Shown here piece by piece: positions 1 to 7,711 of a DNA stretch of 36,385 bases; position 1 is the stretch's first letter; every line of letters starts with the position of its first letter. Both the position numbers and the translations under genes were made by a program. The notes below the pieces were generated by a model that saw only the letters and a program-made list of their open reading frames with translations, searched no databases and was not told the origin of the DNA. The stretch is from the IMG/VR virus record IMGVR_UViG_3300029259_000156, positions 1-36,385 of that record, one strand, 5' to 3'. Source of the DNA: a virus.

Positions 1-26
1 ACTTAGCCAATCACTTAGCCAGCTAC

Positions 27-208
27 TACCAAGATCTACCTAGTTGCTACCAAGATCTATCAAGACTTACCAAGAGCGGCTAATACACTATCTACTGCTA
101 TCTATGTCACAAAGAACATAGCGGGTACTTAAGCAGGCAGGAGCGCCGATTGAGCAAGCCTATAGTATGGAGCACCTATAGAACCATAATAGTTACTACC
201 AAGATCTA
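27..208. repeat. three dispersed TACCAAGATCTA boxes
   Basis: Exact 12-base copies lie at 27-38, 48-59 and 197-208, with related TACCAAG at about 68-74. They add to the repeat density of this non-coding end. Confidence 0.75.
123..193 (-). repeat. 71-bp imperfect direct repeat, copy 2 in transcription order
   Basis: This is the second copy of the element at 270-340, with a perfect 37-bp match at 157-193. The repeat ends next to a TACCAAGATCTA box. Confidence 0.85.
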
Positions 209-385
209 TCTAGCTAGTAAGATTGGTATGGCACTAGTCATTTGCTACCTACACACAAATGATGCAGGTGGGTACTTCAGCAGACTGTGACGCCCTTATT
301 ACTAGCCTATAGTATGGAGCACCTATAGAACCATAATAGTACTTAGGTCAGTAATGTCAGTCAAGACAGGGACTACCTATAGTAC
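157..385 (-). promoter_or_regulatory. cluster of five CTATAGG elements, candidate promoters for a phage RNA polymerase
   Basis: On the minus strand CTATAGG occurs at about 375-381, 323-329, 306-312, 176-182 and 159-165; three of the five are TACTATAGG. The element resembles the CTATAGGG start region of T7-class promoters. The upstream bases within each pair of repeat copies are conserved, but they do not match a known phage promoter. They point leftward, to genes outside the window. Confidence 0.35.
270..340 (-). repeat. 71-bp imperfect direct repeat, copy 1 in transcription order
   Basis: It matches 123-193 at an exact offset of 147 bases. The last 37 bases (304-340) are identical in both copies; the first part shares GGGTACTT and AGCAG and then diverges. 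On the minus strand each copy carries two CTATAGG elements. Confidence 0.85.
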
Positions 386-412
386 TGTGAACTTAGTCTC
401 TTGAACTTTGTC

Positions 413-430
413 TTGACCTTGACCTTGACC
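413..430. repeat. three tandem TTGACC hexamers
   Basis: TTGACC occurs three times in a row and is flanked by related TTGAAC and TTTGAC sequences. It is part of the repeat-rich non-coding end of the window; its role is unknown. Confidence 0.8.
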
Positions 431-579
431 TTTGTTTTAGGTCTTTTGACTGGGTGAGCGCAGCGAACTAGAAGACTGTAAAGTCTACATAGATGCCGGG
501 ACGCCCCAGACTTATGGTACTCCTTAGGTCTTTATCTTCCGCAATATTGTAGGGCTACTAAGCATGCACCACTAGCTAA

Positions 580-600
580 CTAGCCCTCTAGGAAGGCTAG
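580..600 (-). terminator. hairpin after the second RNA polymerase gene
   Basis: CTAGCC and GGCTAG pair around a 9-base loop, 19 bases past the polymerase stop. There is no T tract on the minus strand, so it is at best a weak terminator or a 3-prime-end stabiliser. Confidence 0.4.
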
Positions 601-618
601 GTGTCAGGCTATTTAGTA

Positions 619-2871
619 TTACTTAGCGAAGAAGTAAGTGTTGCCTGTTCCTTCCAACTCATTCTGTATATCACCAATCAGTGTAGGCATATCAACACCT
701 TCTAAGTATAGGTTACGTAGGAATGACTTAGACATAACATCATACTCAAACTGTCCATGCTTCTTATTAATCAGCTTGTCACTGCGCTTCATCTCTTTCT
801 TAGTAGCTCTATTAACGCCTTCAAAGTACATTACTAAGGCATCACTGCCCATTGGTAGCTCAGCTGTTGTGTTATTGTATTGTGAACCAAACAAGCTATT
901 ATAAGCGAACTTGATAGCATTGTGTAGCTTACCACTGATCATGTCAGGCACTGATACTCTGAAACAGTCATGTACAGAATCACAGTGGGTAGCGCCAAGA
1001 CGTTCTAGCTTAGTGATAATCAGCCTAGCTAGCAAGCCATCCATGCTCTGGATGAAGTTAACAAAGCCTGTACGTGAGTAATCATACAAAGCTTCTTCAT
1101 CTGTCTTGAATGTTAGCTTATCAAACTTGAATGTCTCACCTCTTACTGTTAGTGATACATTAGGTGCATCGGCTTGTGCCAGAGTCGCAGTACCAAGGAT
1201 TGTATTCTTTACCTTATAAGATGTAGCTACTAATTGTCCATCAGGTAGGAAGTATGAAGTAGGCTTATCAGTATCCATAACACGTACATAATCTTCACCT
1301 TGCTGTTCGAAGTGCCAATGAGCACATGTAGGTCCGTTGATAGCATTTCTTAGTGCAATCATCTTACTACCAAAGCTACCCTCAACTACCTTGTGGAACA
1401 CCTTAGCAGCCTCTTCTAGGTTGTTATCATAGCTAAGTATGACTGGAAGTAGCGCTATATCCATATCCTTCTTACTTGGATCAGCTATGTATAAACTCTC
1501 GTCTGCAAATGCCATCCAGCTTTGACCATAGAATATACCCATGTATGGAGTCTTAATAAGCTCTCTTGCTCCAGATGCAGGAAATGTAAACCCAGCTGCT
1601 TTTAGGTTCGCAACACATGCCATATAAGCATCATCAACTACTGATTCACTAAATCCACAAGATGCTATTATATCTTCATCACCAACCATCAAGCCACCTA
1701 GCTGTGGTCCTGAGCACTTGGCATCCAAGCCTACTGTAATATCCAAGTAAGGCTGCTCACCATTACGTAGGCGATTGATTAAGTTAGCGATCTTATGAAA
1801 TGCCCAAGGCTTCTTAATCTTCTTAGACTCTTTAGTATTATCATCTATGCACGCCTTGATAAATTCAACATCCCCTAGCTTAGCCAACTGAGCTAATGCT
1901 TGGTCTACTGTACAGCCCTTAATCATATCCTTTGCTTCAGCTATCAGTACTAACAATGCCTTGTCTGTATCATAGTCAAGCGTTACACCATATGGACTAA
2001 CCATTGCTCTAGCCATGTCTGAAGCCTGCACGTTACCACCATGAGCATCACCTTGGTATATACGGAAGCGGGTATCGAAGAAGTACTCGTTAACACTAGG
2101 CACGTTACCTAGATCTACCTGATGCTGGGCACCACTGATTACGAACTGCTCAACCACTACCTTCTGGCCAGCGAATACTAACTTGGCAAGCTCTAGCGTT
2201 GGTATGCAGATAGTGCGCTCATTAAGCTGTAGGAAGTTAAGTGTACGTTGTGATAGCTTACTCAGCTTAGCACCATTCTTAACAACACGCTTACGTCTAT
2301 TCTGCTTGTTGATTCCTTCTGTTGCAGGTCTTGCATATGCTTTTGGCTGATCTTCGTTAAGCATTGCAAGATACTTACCTTCAAGTCCTTCTCGTGTTAT
2401 TAAGTCTGTTGTGACTAAGCACTCAAACCAGTTATCAATCTCCATTTCTTCAACTGTTGTTACTTCATCACCTAGCGCAGTTTTCTTTGTTGCTGTAAGT
2501 ATTGCACCATTGATGCTATTGTTCATGTTACGAATCCATACTTGTGGACGAGACTTAGTAAGAGTTGCCTCATTAACTATGAATGATGTTGCTAAGATAA
2601 GAGCTTGTATTTCAGTAAGCTTGTGCTGAGACTTACGATATAGCTGCTGAGTTATCCTTGCAACCTTCACGCTTTGCGGGATCTTCTTAGTCTTGTTCTC
2701 AACACTTTGTACTACTACGTTAGCTTGAGTAGCCTTTGCTTTAGCTTGTGTGTTGGCGATCAGTGTTTGGAGTGAGTTCATAGCTGGCGATACCTTTGAA
2801 GTAGTTATAGTTGCGTTAGTTGCATTAGTTGCGTTAGTTAGTGCATTGTTAATCATAGAGTTAATAGACAT
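619..2871 (-). CDS. divergent single-subunit RNA polymerase (750 aa)
   Basis: The catalytic core follows the T7 RNA polymerase plan but is very divergent. Residue D266 begins DTRFR, in the place of the T/DxxGR motif, with Phe instead of Gly. Motif A is GLDAKCSGPQL with D383; motif B is LIKTPYMGIFYG with K440 and Y448 (the K-x7-Y spacing of T7); FVNFIQSMDGLLARL matches the T7 segment before motif C; and motif C is SVHDCF with H634 and D635. The presumed catalytic D, K, Y, H and D residues are kept. The N-terminal 100 residues are Asn/Thr/Ala-rich and unlike T7. The start is placed at the ATG at 2871 after AAAGG; a longer frame of 24 codons has no good ribosome binding site. Confidence 0.87.
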   Translation of the reverse strand: MSINSMINNALTNATNATNATITTSKVSPAMNSLQTLIANTQAKAKATQANVVVQSVENKTKKIPQSVKVARITQQLYRKSQHKLTEIQALILATSFIVNEATLTKSRPQVWIRNMNNSINGAILTATKKTALGDEVTTVEEMEIDNWFECLVTTDLITREGLEGKYLAMLNEDQPKAYARPATEGINKQNRRKRVVKNGAKLSKLSQRTLNFLQLNERTICIPTLELAKLVFAGQKVVVEQFVISGAQHQVDLGNVPSVNEYFFDTRFRIYQGDAHGGNVQASDMARAMVSPYGVTLDYDTDKALLVLIAEAKDMIKGCTVDQALAQLAKLGDVEFIKACIDDNTKESKKIKKPWAFHKIANLINRLRNGEQPYLDITVGLDAKCSGPQLGGLMVGDEDIIASCGFSESVVDDAYMACVANLKAAGFTFPASGARELIKTPYMGIFYGQSWMAFADESLYIADPSKKDMDIALLPVILSYDNNLEEAAKVFHKVVEGSFGSKMIALRNAINGPTCAHWHFEQQGEDYVRVMDTDKPTSYFLPDGQLVATSYKVKNTILGTATLAQADAPNVSLTVRGETFKFDKLTFKTDEEALYDYSRTGFVNFIQSMDGLLARLIITKLERLGATHCDSVHDCFRVSVPDMISGKLHNAIKFAYNSLFGSQYNNTTAELPMGSDALVMYFEGVNRATKKEMKRSDKLINKKHGQFEYDVMSKSFLRNLYLEGVDMPTLIGDIQNELEGTGNTYFFAK

Positions 2872-3024
2872 AGTAGTTACCTTTAGTAAGTTAGTTAGGT
2901 CAAGCAATTGCATACTCACATGAGCACACACAATAGAATACAAAAAGACTTTAGAGACTCCTTATACACACACACCACCCAAGCCCCGCAAGCACATACC
3001 ATATATAATATTATTTTGAACCCA

Positions 3025-3084
3025 TACCAAGCCTACTCACTACCTACCAAGCCTACCCACTACCTACCAAGCCTACTCACTACC
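3025..3084. repeat. three tandem 20-bp repeats (TACCAAGCCTACTCACTACC)
   Basis: Units at 3025-3044, 3045-3064 and 3065-3084 are identical except for one T-to-C change in the middle copy. They lie about 150-215 bases before the second RNA polymerase start. A short plus-strand open frame crosses them but looks like a by-product of the repeats. Confidence 0.9.
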
Positions 3085-3188
3085 TACCTAGCGTCCCCAT
3101 CCACTGAACCAAGCAAGGCAGTGATAGGATCTTAGTAGGGTCTAGCATATAATATTTTATTTACTACTTAGATTTTGTAAGTATATAT

Positions 3189-3216
3189 TGATCATTATTT
3201 GATCATTATTTGATCA
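3189..3216. promoter_or_regulatory. three helically phased TGATCA palindromes (operator-like)
   Basis: TGATCA occurs at 3189-3194, 3200-3205 and 3211-3216, each 11 bases from the next, with TTATT between them. Each is a perfect palindrome. Equal one-turn spacing suits cooperative binding of a dimeric regulator upstream of the second RNA polymerase gene. The palindrome contains GATC, so Dam-type methylation is possible if the host has it. Confidence 0.55.
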
Positions 3217-3259
3217 CTCTATTCTATATACTCAGATTGTTCAAATACACAGAATAGAG
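3217..3259. repeat. inverted repeat CTCTATTCT / AGAATAGAG
   Basis: Nine-base arms at 3217-3225 and 3251-3259 are exactly complementary around 25 bases. They lie beside the TGATCA array and could form a protein site or weak hairpin. Confidence 0.65.
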
Positions 3260-3268
3260 CAATAAAGT

Positions 3269-3320
3269 CGCACTACAGCTATTATTAGCCCTAAATTAGG
3301 ACGTTTTAAGCCGTAGTGCG
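3269..3320 (-). terminator. long inverted repeat, possible terminator or cruciform
   Basis: CGCACTACAGC (3269-3279) and GCCGTAGTGCG (3310-3320) pair over 10 of 11 bases. The 30-base loop contains a second palindrome, CCTAAATTAGG. On the minus strand it is followed by ACTTTATT. It may end transcription from the baseplate and fibre genes before the second RNA polymerase gene, or act as a folded DNA element. Confidence 0.55.
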
Positions 3321-3369
3321 GCCATTGTATTAAGTCGAAACAGTGGTGTGTAGACAGCCTTAAAAGCCG

Positions 3370-3402
3370 TAATACGCTACTAATACGCTACTAATACGCT
3401 AC
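3370..3402. repeat. three tandem 11-bp repeats TAATACGCTAC
   Basis: Three perfect copies occur head to tail (3370-3380, 3381-3391, 3392-3402), followed by a partial fourth, TAATTATGCG. The 11-bp unit is close to one helical turn, so any bound protein would sit on one DNA face. It lies just downstream of the DUF1353-like gene in the gap leading to the second RNA polymerase gene. Confidence 0.9.
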
Positions 3403-3428
3403 TAATTATGCGTAAACGAGTTAATCAC

Positions 3429-3833
3429 TTACACAGTAAAGACTACCTTACCTACAGACCCTTCCTGAGCGTACTTACCGCCAGCATACCTCAAGCCAAC
3501 CATATGTATAATCACTAGTATGGTCCAATAGCCTTGCTTCTTAAGTTGCTTAAAGTACTCGCCATCAGCTACAGCCCATAACTTACTAGGCACCAAGCCC
3601 TCTCTCATGAGTTGATACAAAGCATCGTGCAATAAGCTAGCCATAAGGTTTCCTGGCCTATCCCTGACAGGGCCGCTAACCCCATCCCAAGAATATCCCT
3701 TTCTTATAATAACCCTGCCATCAGGATACATAGTTATGAACATAGTTACTATGATATCTTTAGGCCTGAATACTGTTTGGAAACACTCCTCAGTCTCTAG
3801 TATGTAGGTTCTACGGCTCTTGTAATACTGCAT
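3429..3833 (-). CDS. DUF1353-like protein (134 aa)
   Basis: The start is placed at the ATG at 3833, which has AAGGA at proper spacing; another ATG three codons upstream is too close to that site. The central GYSWDGVSGPVRDRPGNLMA, then LLHDALYQLMREGL with a conserved HD, fits DUF1353, a small family common in tailed phages and sometimes next to lysis genes. The C-terminal part contains a hydrophobic segment (YWTILVIIHMVGLRYAGG), perhaps a membrane-associated helix. The biochemical role of the family is unknown to me. Confidence 0.68.
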   Translation of the reverse strand: MQYYKSRRTYILETEECFQTVFRPKDIIVTMFITMYPDGRVIIRKGYSWDGVSGPVRDRPGNLMASLLHDALYQLMREGLVPSKLWAVADGEYFKQLKKQGYWTILVIIHMVGLRYAGGKYAQEGSVGKVVFTV

Positions 3834-4062
3834 CAATTCCATCCTTTATAGTGCACACAGGCTTCCAGTTAGGTACGAATACCCTCATAGAAGCGACTAG
3901 TAATGCCTTAGTAATTGGACTAGTAGTGCTACAGTATTGTTCTGCTTTCTCCGATGCTGTAGAAACTCCATCACCTATTTGGTAGCCATCACTTAGCGCC
4001 ACACTCTTGATGCACCCCACCAGAAGTAGGGGCATTACTAGTACTAGTAATACCTTTTTCAT
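3811..4062 (-). CDS. small phage lipoprotein, possible outer-membrane spanin-like protein (83 aa)
   Basis: Residues 1-17 form a lipoprotein signal peptide (MKKVLLVLVMPLLLVGC) with lipobox LVGC, so C17 would be lipidated after cleavage. The short mature part has a Cys pair (EQYCSTTSPI and PVCTIKDG) and is small enough for an outer-membrane spanin or a surface-exclusion lipoprotein. GGAGG lies before the ATG. It overlaps the next gene. No inner-membrane spanin partner is adjacent. Confidence 0.7.
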   Translation of the reverse strand: MKKVLLVLVMPLLLVGCIKSVALSDGYQIGDGVSTASEKAEQYCSTTSPITKALLVASMRVFVPNWKPVCTIKDGIDAVLQEP

Positions 4063-4074
4063 GCTGCCTCCTAC

Positions 4075-4734
4075 TTATACAAACTCTATATCTATGCTAT
4101 CTAGCTCTGCCTTAGCAGTATCTAGATCTAAATCCACAGAGTTTATAAGATCCTTAAAGTCCCAGTTTTGAGATATAAGGCTAAGTCCTTTCTGCTTAAT
4201 GCTAAGGATAATCCCAGCATAGTCTGATAGCTCTACCTCGTGGCTAATATTATCAGCATCTCTAACTGTAAGAACACCTAAGTCATGTCCCACTTGAAAG
4301 TTAAGAAGGTCAGCATGACTGCCATCTACTGCAAATCCAAGGGAAGTATCTACTCTTGGGCGTAGTGATACAACATTAAACTTTTCCTTTAGACTCCTAA
4401 GTATAAGTTCTCTGTGTAGGGTCTTAGTTGCCAACTCTTCATAGTTCCTTAGCGACTCACTGGCAAATAAGATATCATTTAATACCCACTTCTGTAGCCA
4501 ATTGCCTGCCAGATCTTGATTGGTGGCAGGCACTTCAACATACTGTTTAGTGGTATCCCTATTTACTTCTGGTATGGTGTGGACAAATACTCCATAGCCA
4601 AACTCTGCAATATCATCTGACTCTAAGGATATTTTGTCCAACCTTCTTATTTCTTCTATTGTCTGCCTTGCATTAGATAGTAGCATAGGCAGGCCTTTTG
4701 CCGCGCCGCCTTCTATCTCAATAATAAACTGCAT
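4075..4734 (-). CDS. possible tail fibre assembly protein (219 aa)
   Basis: It follows the fibre gene, the usual place of fibre chaperones. The first 110 residues are unrecognised. The C-terminal 60 residues (DYAGIILSIKQKGLSLISQ, then WDFKDLINSV and a helix) resemble the helical end of DUF4376-type and related fibre-assembly proteins. GGAG precedes the ATG. No signal peptide or membrane segment is seen. The call is a suggestion from position and a loose pattern. Confidence 0.5.
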   Translation of the reverse strand: MQFIIEIEGGAAKGLPMLLSNARQTIEEIRRLDKISLESDDIAEFGYGVFVHTIPEVNRDTTKQYVEVPATNQDLAGNWLQKWVLNDILFASESLRNYEELATKTLHRELILRSLKEKFNVVSLRPRVDTSLGFAVDGSHADLLNFQVGHDLGVLTVRDADNISHEVELSDYAGIILSIKQKGLSLISQNWDFKDLINSVDLDLDTAKAELDSIDIEFV

Positions 4735-4769
4735 CTTATTCTCCGTAGTTAACTTTATAGGTATAGTTA

Positions 4770-4789
4770 CCTGCTATTAGTATAGCAGG
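4770..4789 (-). terminator. 7-bp hairpin after the fibre gene
   Basis: CCTGCTA and TAGCAGG pair around a 6-base loop. There is no T tract on the minus strand, so termination is uncertain. It lies 12 bases past the fibre stop and upstream of the possible fibre-assembly gene; it may stabilise the mRNA end instead. Confidence 0.4.
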
Positions 4790-4801
4790 CATAGTTTGAT
4801 G

Positions 4802-7225
4802 TTAGGCTCCGTTAGCTGGGAAGTACCTAGAAGCACCCCAGATAATTCTAACAGCACCTCCTCCTCCATCTACAGAATTGTACTGTACTCCATAGTACCC
4901 ACCACCGCCTCCATAGGTTCCTCCTTTTCCTCCAAGGCCAGCAACACCAGAACCGTGGTTGTCTTCTCCATCAGTTCCGCCGCCCATTCCTCCTTCTCCA
5001 CCGCCACCAGCAGAAGTACTACCGCTATTTCCTCCAGTTGTAGTAGTAATGGGGCCACCAAATAATCCAACACCACCGCCACCACCAGAACCACCAGAAG
5101 ATTGAACACCTTGGCCACCACCTCCACCACCACCAGTAGAGCCACTGCCAACATTTCCGTTAGTACCACCAGCACCACCAGCACCAGTATATCCACCAGC
5201 ACCTCCGCCTCCACCTACAAAGCCACCTCCATTGCCTCCATTGCCACCACCTGTGTATGGAGTTGAGAAAGTAGTTCCGCCATCGCCGCCACTGGCACCA
5301 CCACCAGACGAGACTACACCTGAAAAGCTGGATGTACCTCCATTGCCATTGTTAGTGCCTCCAGCCCCTACAACTATTGGTATATTATCTCCAGAGGCAA
5401 CAGATATGGAGTTTTCGTAAGATAGTCCTCCTCCCCCTCCACCAGTTCTGGCTGATCCATTGCTAGATCCTCCGCCACCAACTGTCACTACTGATACTGA
5501 TGTAACTCCAGCAGGTACTATCCATGTGTAGGACCCAGCAGTTGTGAACACAGCCTCTCCACTAAAGACTACTAAGGTACTAAATGAAGTAGCAGCAGAC
5601 CAATCACTATCTCCTGCAAGATTTCCTTTGTGACTAACTCTCCAGTAGTAGGTGGTATTTGCAAGCAGTCCTGTAGTTGTGAAGCTAGTTAAGTTTGGAG
5701 CAGAATCCCCACTATCAATTACTATACTAGAAAATCCAACATCTGTACTTACTTGCCACTTGCTTGACACATGAGATTGCGCACTTCCCACACCAGCAAA
5801 AGCACTACTTGTAAGTACGGTTTCAGCCCCTAAGTCTGAAGCTGCATCGCTTGGTGAAGTGTTGGTTGGAGTACTAGTCTCAGTAAACACGTTAACCGTA
5901 GAAAAGCTAATAGCATTTGACCAATCACCAAATCCAGTTATTGATCCTTGGTACCTAACTCTCCAGTAAGAAGTAGTTAATAGTGCTGGGTAGCCAGTAG
6001 CTGATATGTTGGTTAAGTTGTTTACATCATTCCCGCTATCAAAATGCACAACAGTCATGTTAGCATCATTGCCTACTTGCCATTGACTAGCTATATGTGT
6101 TTGAGCATCACCAATGGGATTAAATGCACTAGCCACTAATGTCTGCTTGGTCTCTACTCCTGTAGTACCATCAACTGGTGTGGCGTTAACAGGCTTGCCT
6201 ACTTTTGTATACGTAAGTATAGATGTGAATGTCTTAGTAGGGGACCAAGCACTAAATCCTGTAACAGAACCTTTGTACCTAACCCTCCAGTATACTAATA
6301 CCTCTCCCTCAGGATAGCCAGTAGCTTCAATACTGGTTAGGTTTACATTATCTTCCCCACTATCAAAGTAGACCACTGTGAAATCAGAGTTACCTGCTTG
6401 CCACTGACTTGCTATGTGAGTTTGTGAGCTGCCTATTGGAGTGTACGCATCGGCAGATAGTGTCACTTCTTCTATTACATCTATAGATCCATTAGCAGGT
6501 GAAGTACTAGTAGGAGTTTGTACTACTTCTGTTACAGTAGTAAATGAAAATACCTCTGAGAAGTTAGACCAACCAAAGGCTGCATCCTTATATCTTACTC
6601 TCCAGTAATAGGTTACTAGGTTGAGGCCCAATCCTGCATAGTTAAAAGAAGTTAGGTTAACTCCATCTTCTCCACTATCAACAGTAATAGTACCTGTAAA
6701 GTTTTCGTCTTCAGCTATCTGCCACTGAGAAGCTATGTGGTCTGGTACTCCTCCTGCTACAAGTGCAAATGAACTTGATGTTAACTCTACAGTGTCCCCA
6801 ACTTGGGTATTTAAGTCTGTTGGGGATACGGCTATAGGGGTCTCGATAGATATGCTTGGCAGCGTCATGCTGCTTGGTAATGACCTAGCTGACCAAAGAC
6901 CATCAGTATCTCTATACCTAGCATCCCAAAAGTATTCGTCTCCTACACCAACTACATCAGATACCCAACTTTCTACTGCCCCAAGTATGCCAGAGGTAGC
7001 TACTATATTAGACATATCTGCATCAGTAGACACTCTAAACTCGGAAGCTGCATGCACCCCACCAGACGATGGACTATATAGGTGCTTGTATTCAGATGCC
7101 GTTAGTGTAGGTGTTGTTGTTCCTATAGTTGCACCATTGGTAGGGGATACCACTTGTGGCTGCCCTATTACATCTAGTTCTTGCTCTCTTGATATAAAGA
7201 ACTCACTTGCTGAACGTACTGTCAT
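4802..7225 (-). CDS. tail fibre/adhesin with Ig- or FN3-like repeats and a Gly-rich C-terminus (807 aa)
   Basis: Residues about 20-555 hold five to six beta-sandwich-like repeats of about 100 residues, each with THIASQWQ, then DSGxDxxNLT, YWRVRYKG and WSxxxxFST, typical of FN3/Ig-like phage repeats. From about residue 585 to 795 the protein is dominated by runs of glycine (GGGGGG, then GGNGGNGGGF and so on), the type of sequence that forms a polyglycine-II sandwich in T-even-like adhesins. It ends GGGGAVRIIWGASRYFPANG, a conserved end of Gly-rich phage fibre proteins. It is probably the receptor-binding fibre. GGAGC precedes the ATG. Long open frames on the opposite strand here come from the glycine codons. 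Confidence 0.85.
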   Translation of the reverse strand: MTVRSASEFFISREQELDVIGQPQVVSPTNGATIGTTTPTLTASEYKHLYSPSSGGVHAASEFRVSTDADMSNIVATSGILGAVESWVSDVVGVGDEYFWDARYRDTDGLWSARSLPSSMTLPSISIETPIAVSPTDLNTQVGDTVELTSSSFALVAGGVPDHIASQWQIAEDENFTGTITVDSGEDGVNLTSFNYAGLGLNLVTYYWRVRYKDAAFGWSNFSEVFSFTTVTEVVQTPTSTSPANGSIDVIEEVTLSADAYTPIGSSQTHIASQWQAGNSDFTVVYFDSGEDNVNLTSIEATGYPEGEVLVYWRVRYKGSVTGFSAWSPTKTFTSILTYTKVGKPVNATPVDGTTGVETKQTLVASAFNPIGDAQTHIASQWQVGNDANMTVVHFDSGNDVNNLTNISATGYPALLTTSYWRVRYQGSITGFGDWSNAISFSTVNVFTETSTPTNTSPSDAASDLGAETVLTSSAFAGVGSAQSHVSSKWQVSTDVGFSSIVIDSGDSAPNLTSFTTTGLLANTTYYWRVSHKGNLAGDSDWSAATSFSTLVVFSGEAVFTTAGSYTWIVPAGVTSVSVVTVGGGGSSNGSARTGGGGGGLSYENSISVASGDNIPIVVGAGGTNNGNGGTSSFSGVVSSGGGASGGDGGTTFSTPYTGGGNGGNGGGFVGGGGGAGGYTGAGGAGGTNGNVGSGSTGGGGGGGQGVQSSGGSGGGGGVGLFGGPITTTTGGNSGSTSAGGGGEGGMGGGTDGEDNHGSGVAGLGGKGGTYGGGGGYYGVQYNSVDGGGGAVRIIWGASRYFPANGA

Positions 7226-7711
7226 TTATACTGCTCCTACTAAGTTACTTTGACTAATCATCCACATATTATCCGTAGCTCTAAAATGAAACCTAAACAT
7301 CTGGTTATCAATATCTAATTGAATACTTGTAGTTCCTACTACCATAATATCCTTACCATTACCATTGATGTTCACACCATAGTTTGTGTAAGCTACCTTG
7401 CCACCAAAATCTACCCACTGTCCATCAACTGGATCAGCTGGCAAGAACCCAAACACACTAGAGCTGGTATTGTCTAAGAGTACATGCTCTCCTGCACTAG
7501 CTATGTATAGGCTAGACTTTTCTTTAATTTCATTGTTGGCTGTTACGTAGTGTCCTACTAGGTTCTGCCACCAGTTCATGTAGCCTACTTTAGGCTTTTC
7601 TATTACCCAGCCTTGTACTTGTTTTACAACTCCAGGGTCTTCTTTATTAGCGTCCCCATTTACTAGTGGAGTTGAGTCCGTTCCCCAGAAGGGAAATTTT
7701 AATGCTGCCAT
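7226..7711 (-). CDS. tail tip or fibre-base protein (161 aa)
   Basis: The start is set at the ATG at 7711 after AAGGAG; the frame extends six codons further into the preceding gene. The opening FPFWGTDSTPLVNGDANKED followed by GYMNWWQNLVGHYV is a pattern I associate with the N-terminal part of some phage fibre and collar proteins. The second half is beta-rich. It is directly upstream of the large fibre gene and may anchor it to the baseplate. Function is inferred from context. Confidence 0.66.
   Translation of the reverse strand: MAALKFPFWGTDSTPLVNGDANKEDPGVVKQVQGWVIEKPKVGYMNWWQNLVGHYVTANNEIKEKSSLYIASAGEHVLLDNTSSSVFGFLPADPVDGQWVDFGGKVAYTNYGVNINGNGKDIMVVGTTSIQLDIDNQMFRFHFRATDNMWMISQSNLVGAV

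Larger units (their letters stand above)
1..618. other. 618-base non-coding, repeat-rich region
   Basis: Stop codons are frequent in all frames on both strands and I see no gene or tRNA. The region holds the 71-bp repeats, CTATAGG elements, TACCAAGATCTA boxes, TTGACC repeats and a hairpin. It probably separates the second RNA polymerase gene from another leftward gene block and may be a promoter region or a replication origin. Confidence 0.6.
2872..3428 (-). promoter_or_regulatory. repeat-rich control region upstream of the second RNA polymerase gene
   Basis: The 557-base gap holds no credible gene. In transcription order it contains the 11-bp tandem repeats, a long inverted repeat, a 9-base inverted repeat, phased TGATCA sites, an AT-rich stretch around 3145-3180 and 20-bp tandem repeats, then AAAGGT before the polymerase ATG. 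This concentration of repeats suggests a promoter/operator region or a replication origin. Confidence 0.5.

Noticed and set aside
1-618. tRNA or small RNA gene in the non-coding end
   Set aside because: I could not find a cloverleaf with matched acceptor stem and a T-loop GTTCRA box; only short hairpins and direct repeats are visible.
2908-3135. Plus-strand open frame of 75 codons
   Set aside because: It runs through the 20-bp tandem repeats, has a repeat-derived Thr/Pro/Tyr-rich sequence, no good ribosome binding site, and opposes all genes.
3025-3402. Tandem repeats as a possible CRISPR array
   Set aside because: The repeats are directly adjacent, short and without unique spacers, and no cas gene is present.
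4796-5420. Long open frames antisense to, and in another frame of, the fibre gene
   Set aside because: They come from the glycine-codon-rich DNA (GGN gives NCC on the other strand). Their products are simple Pro/Ser/Thr- or Val/Leu-rich strings without family features.
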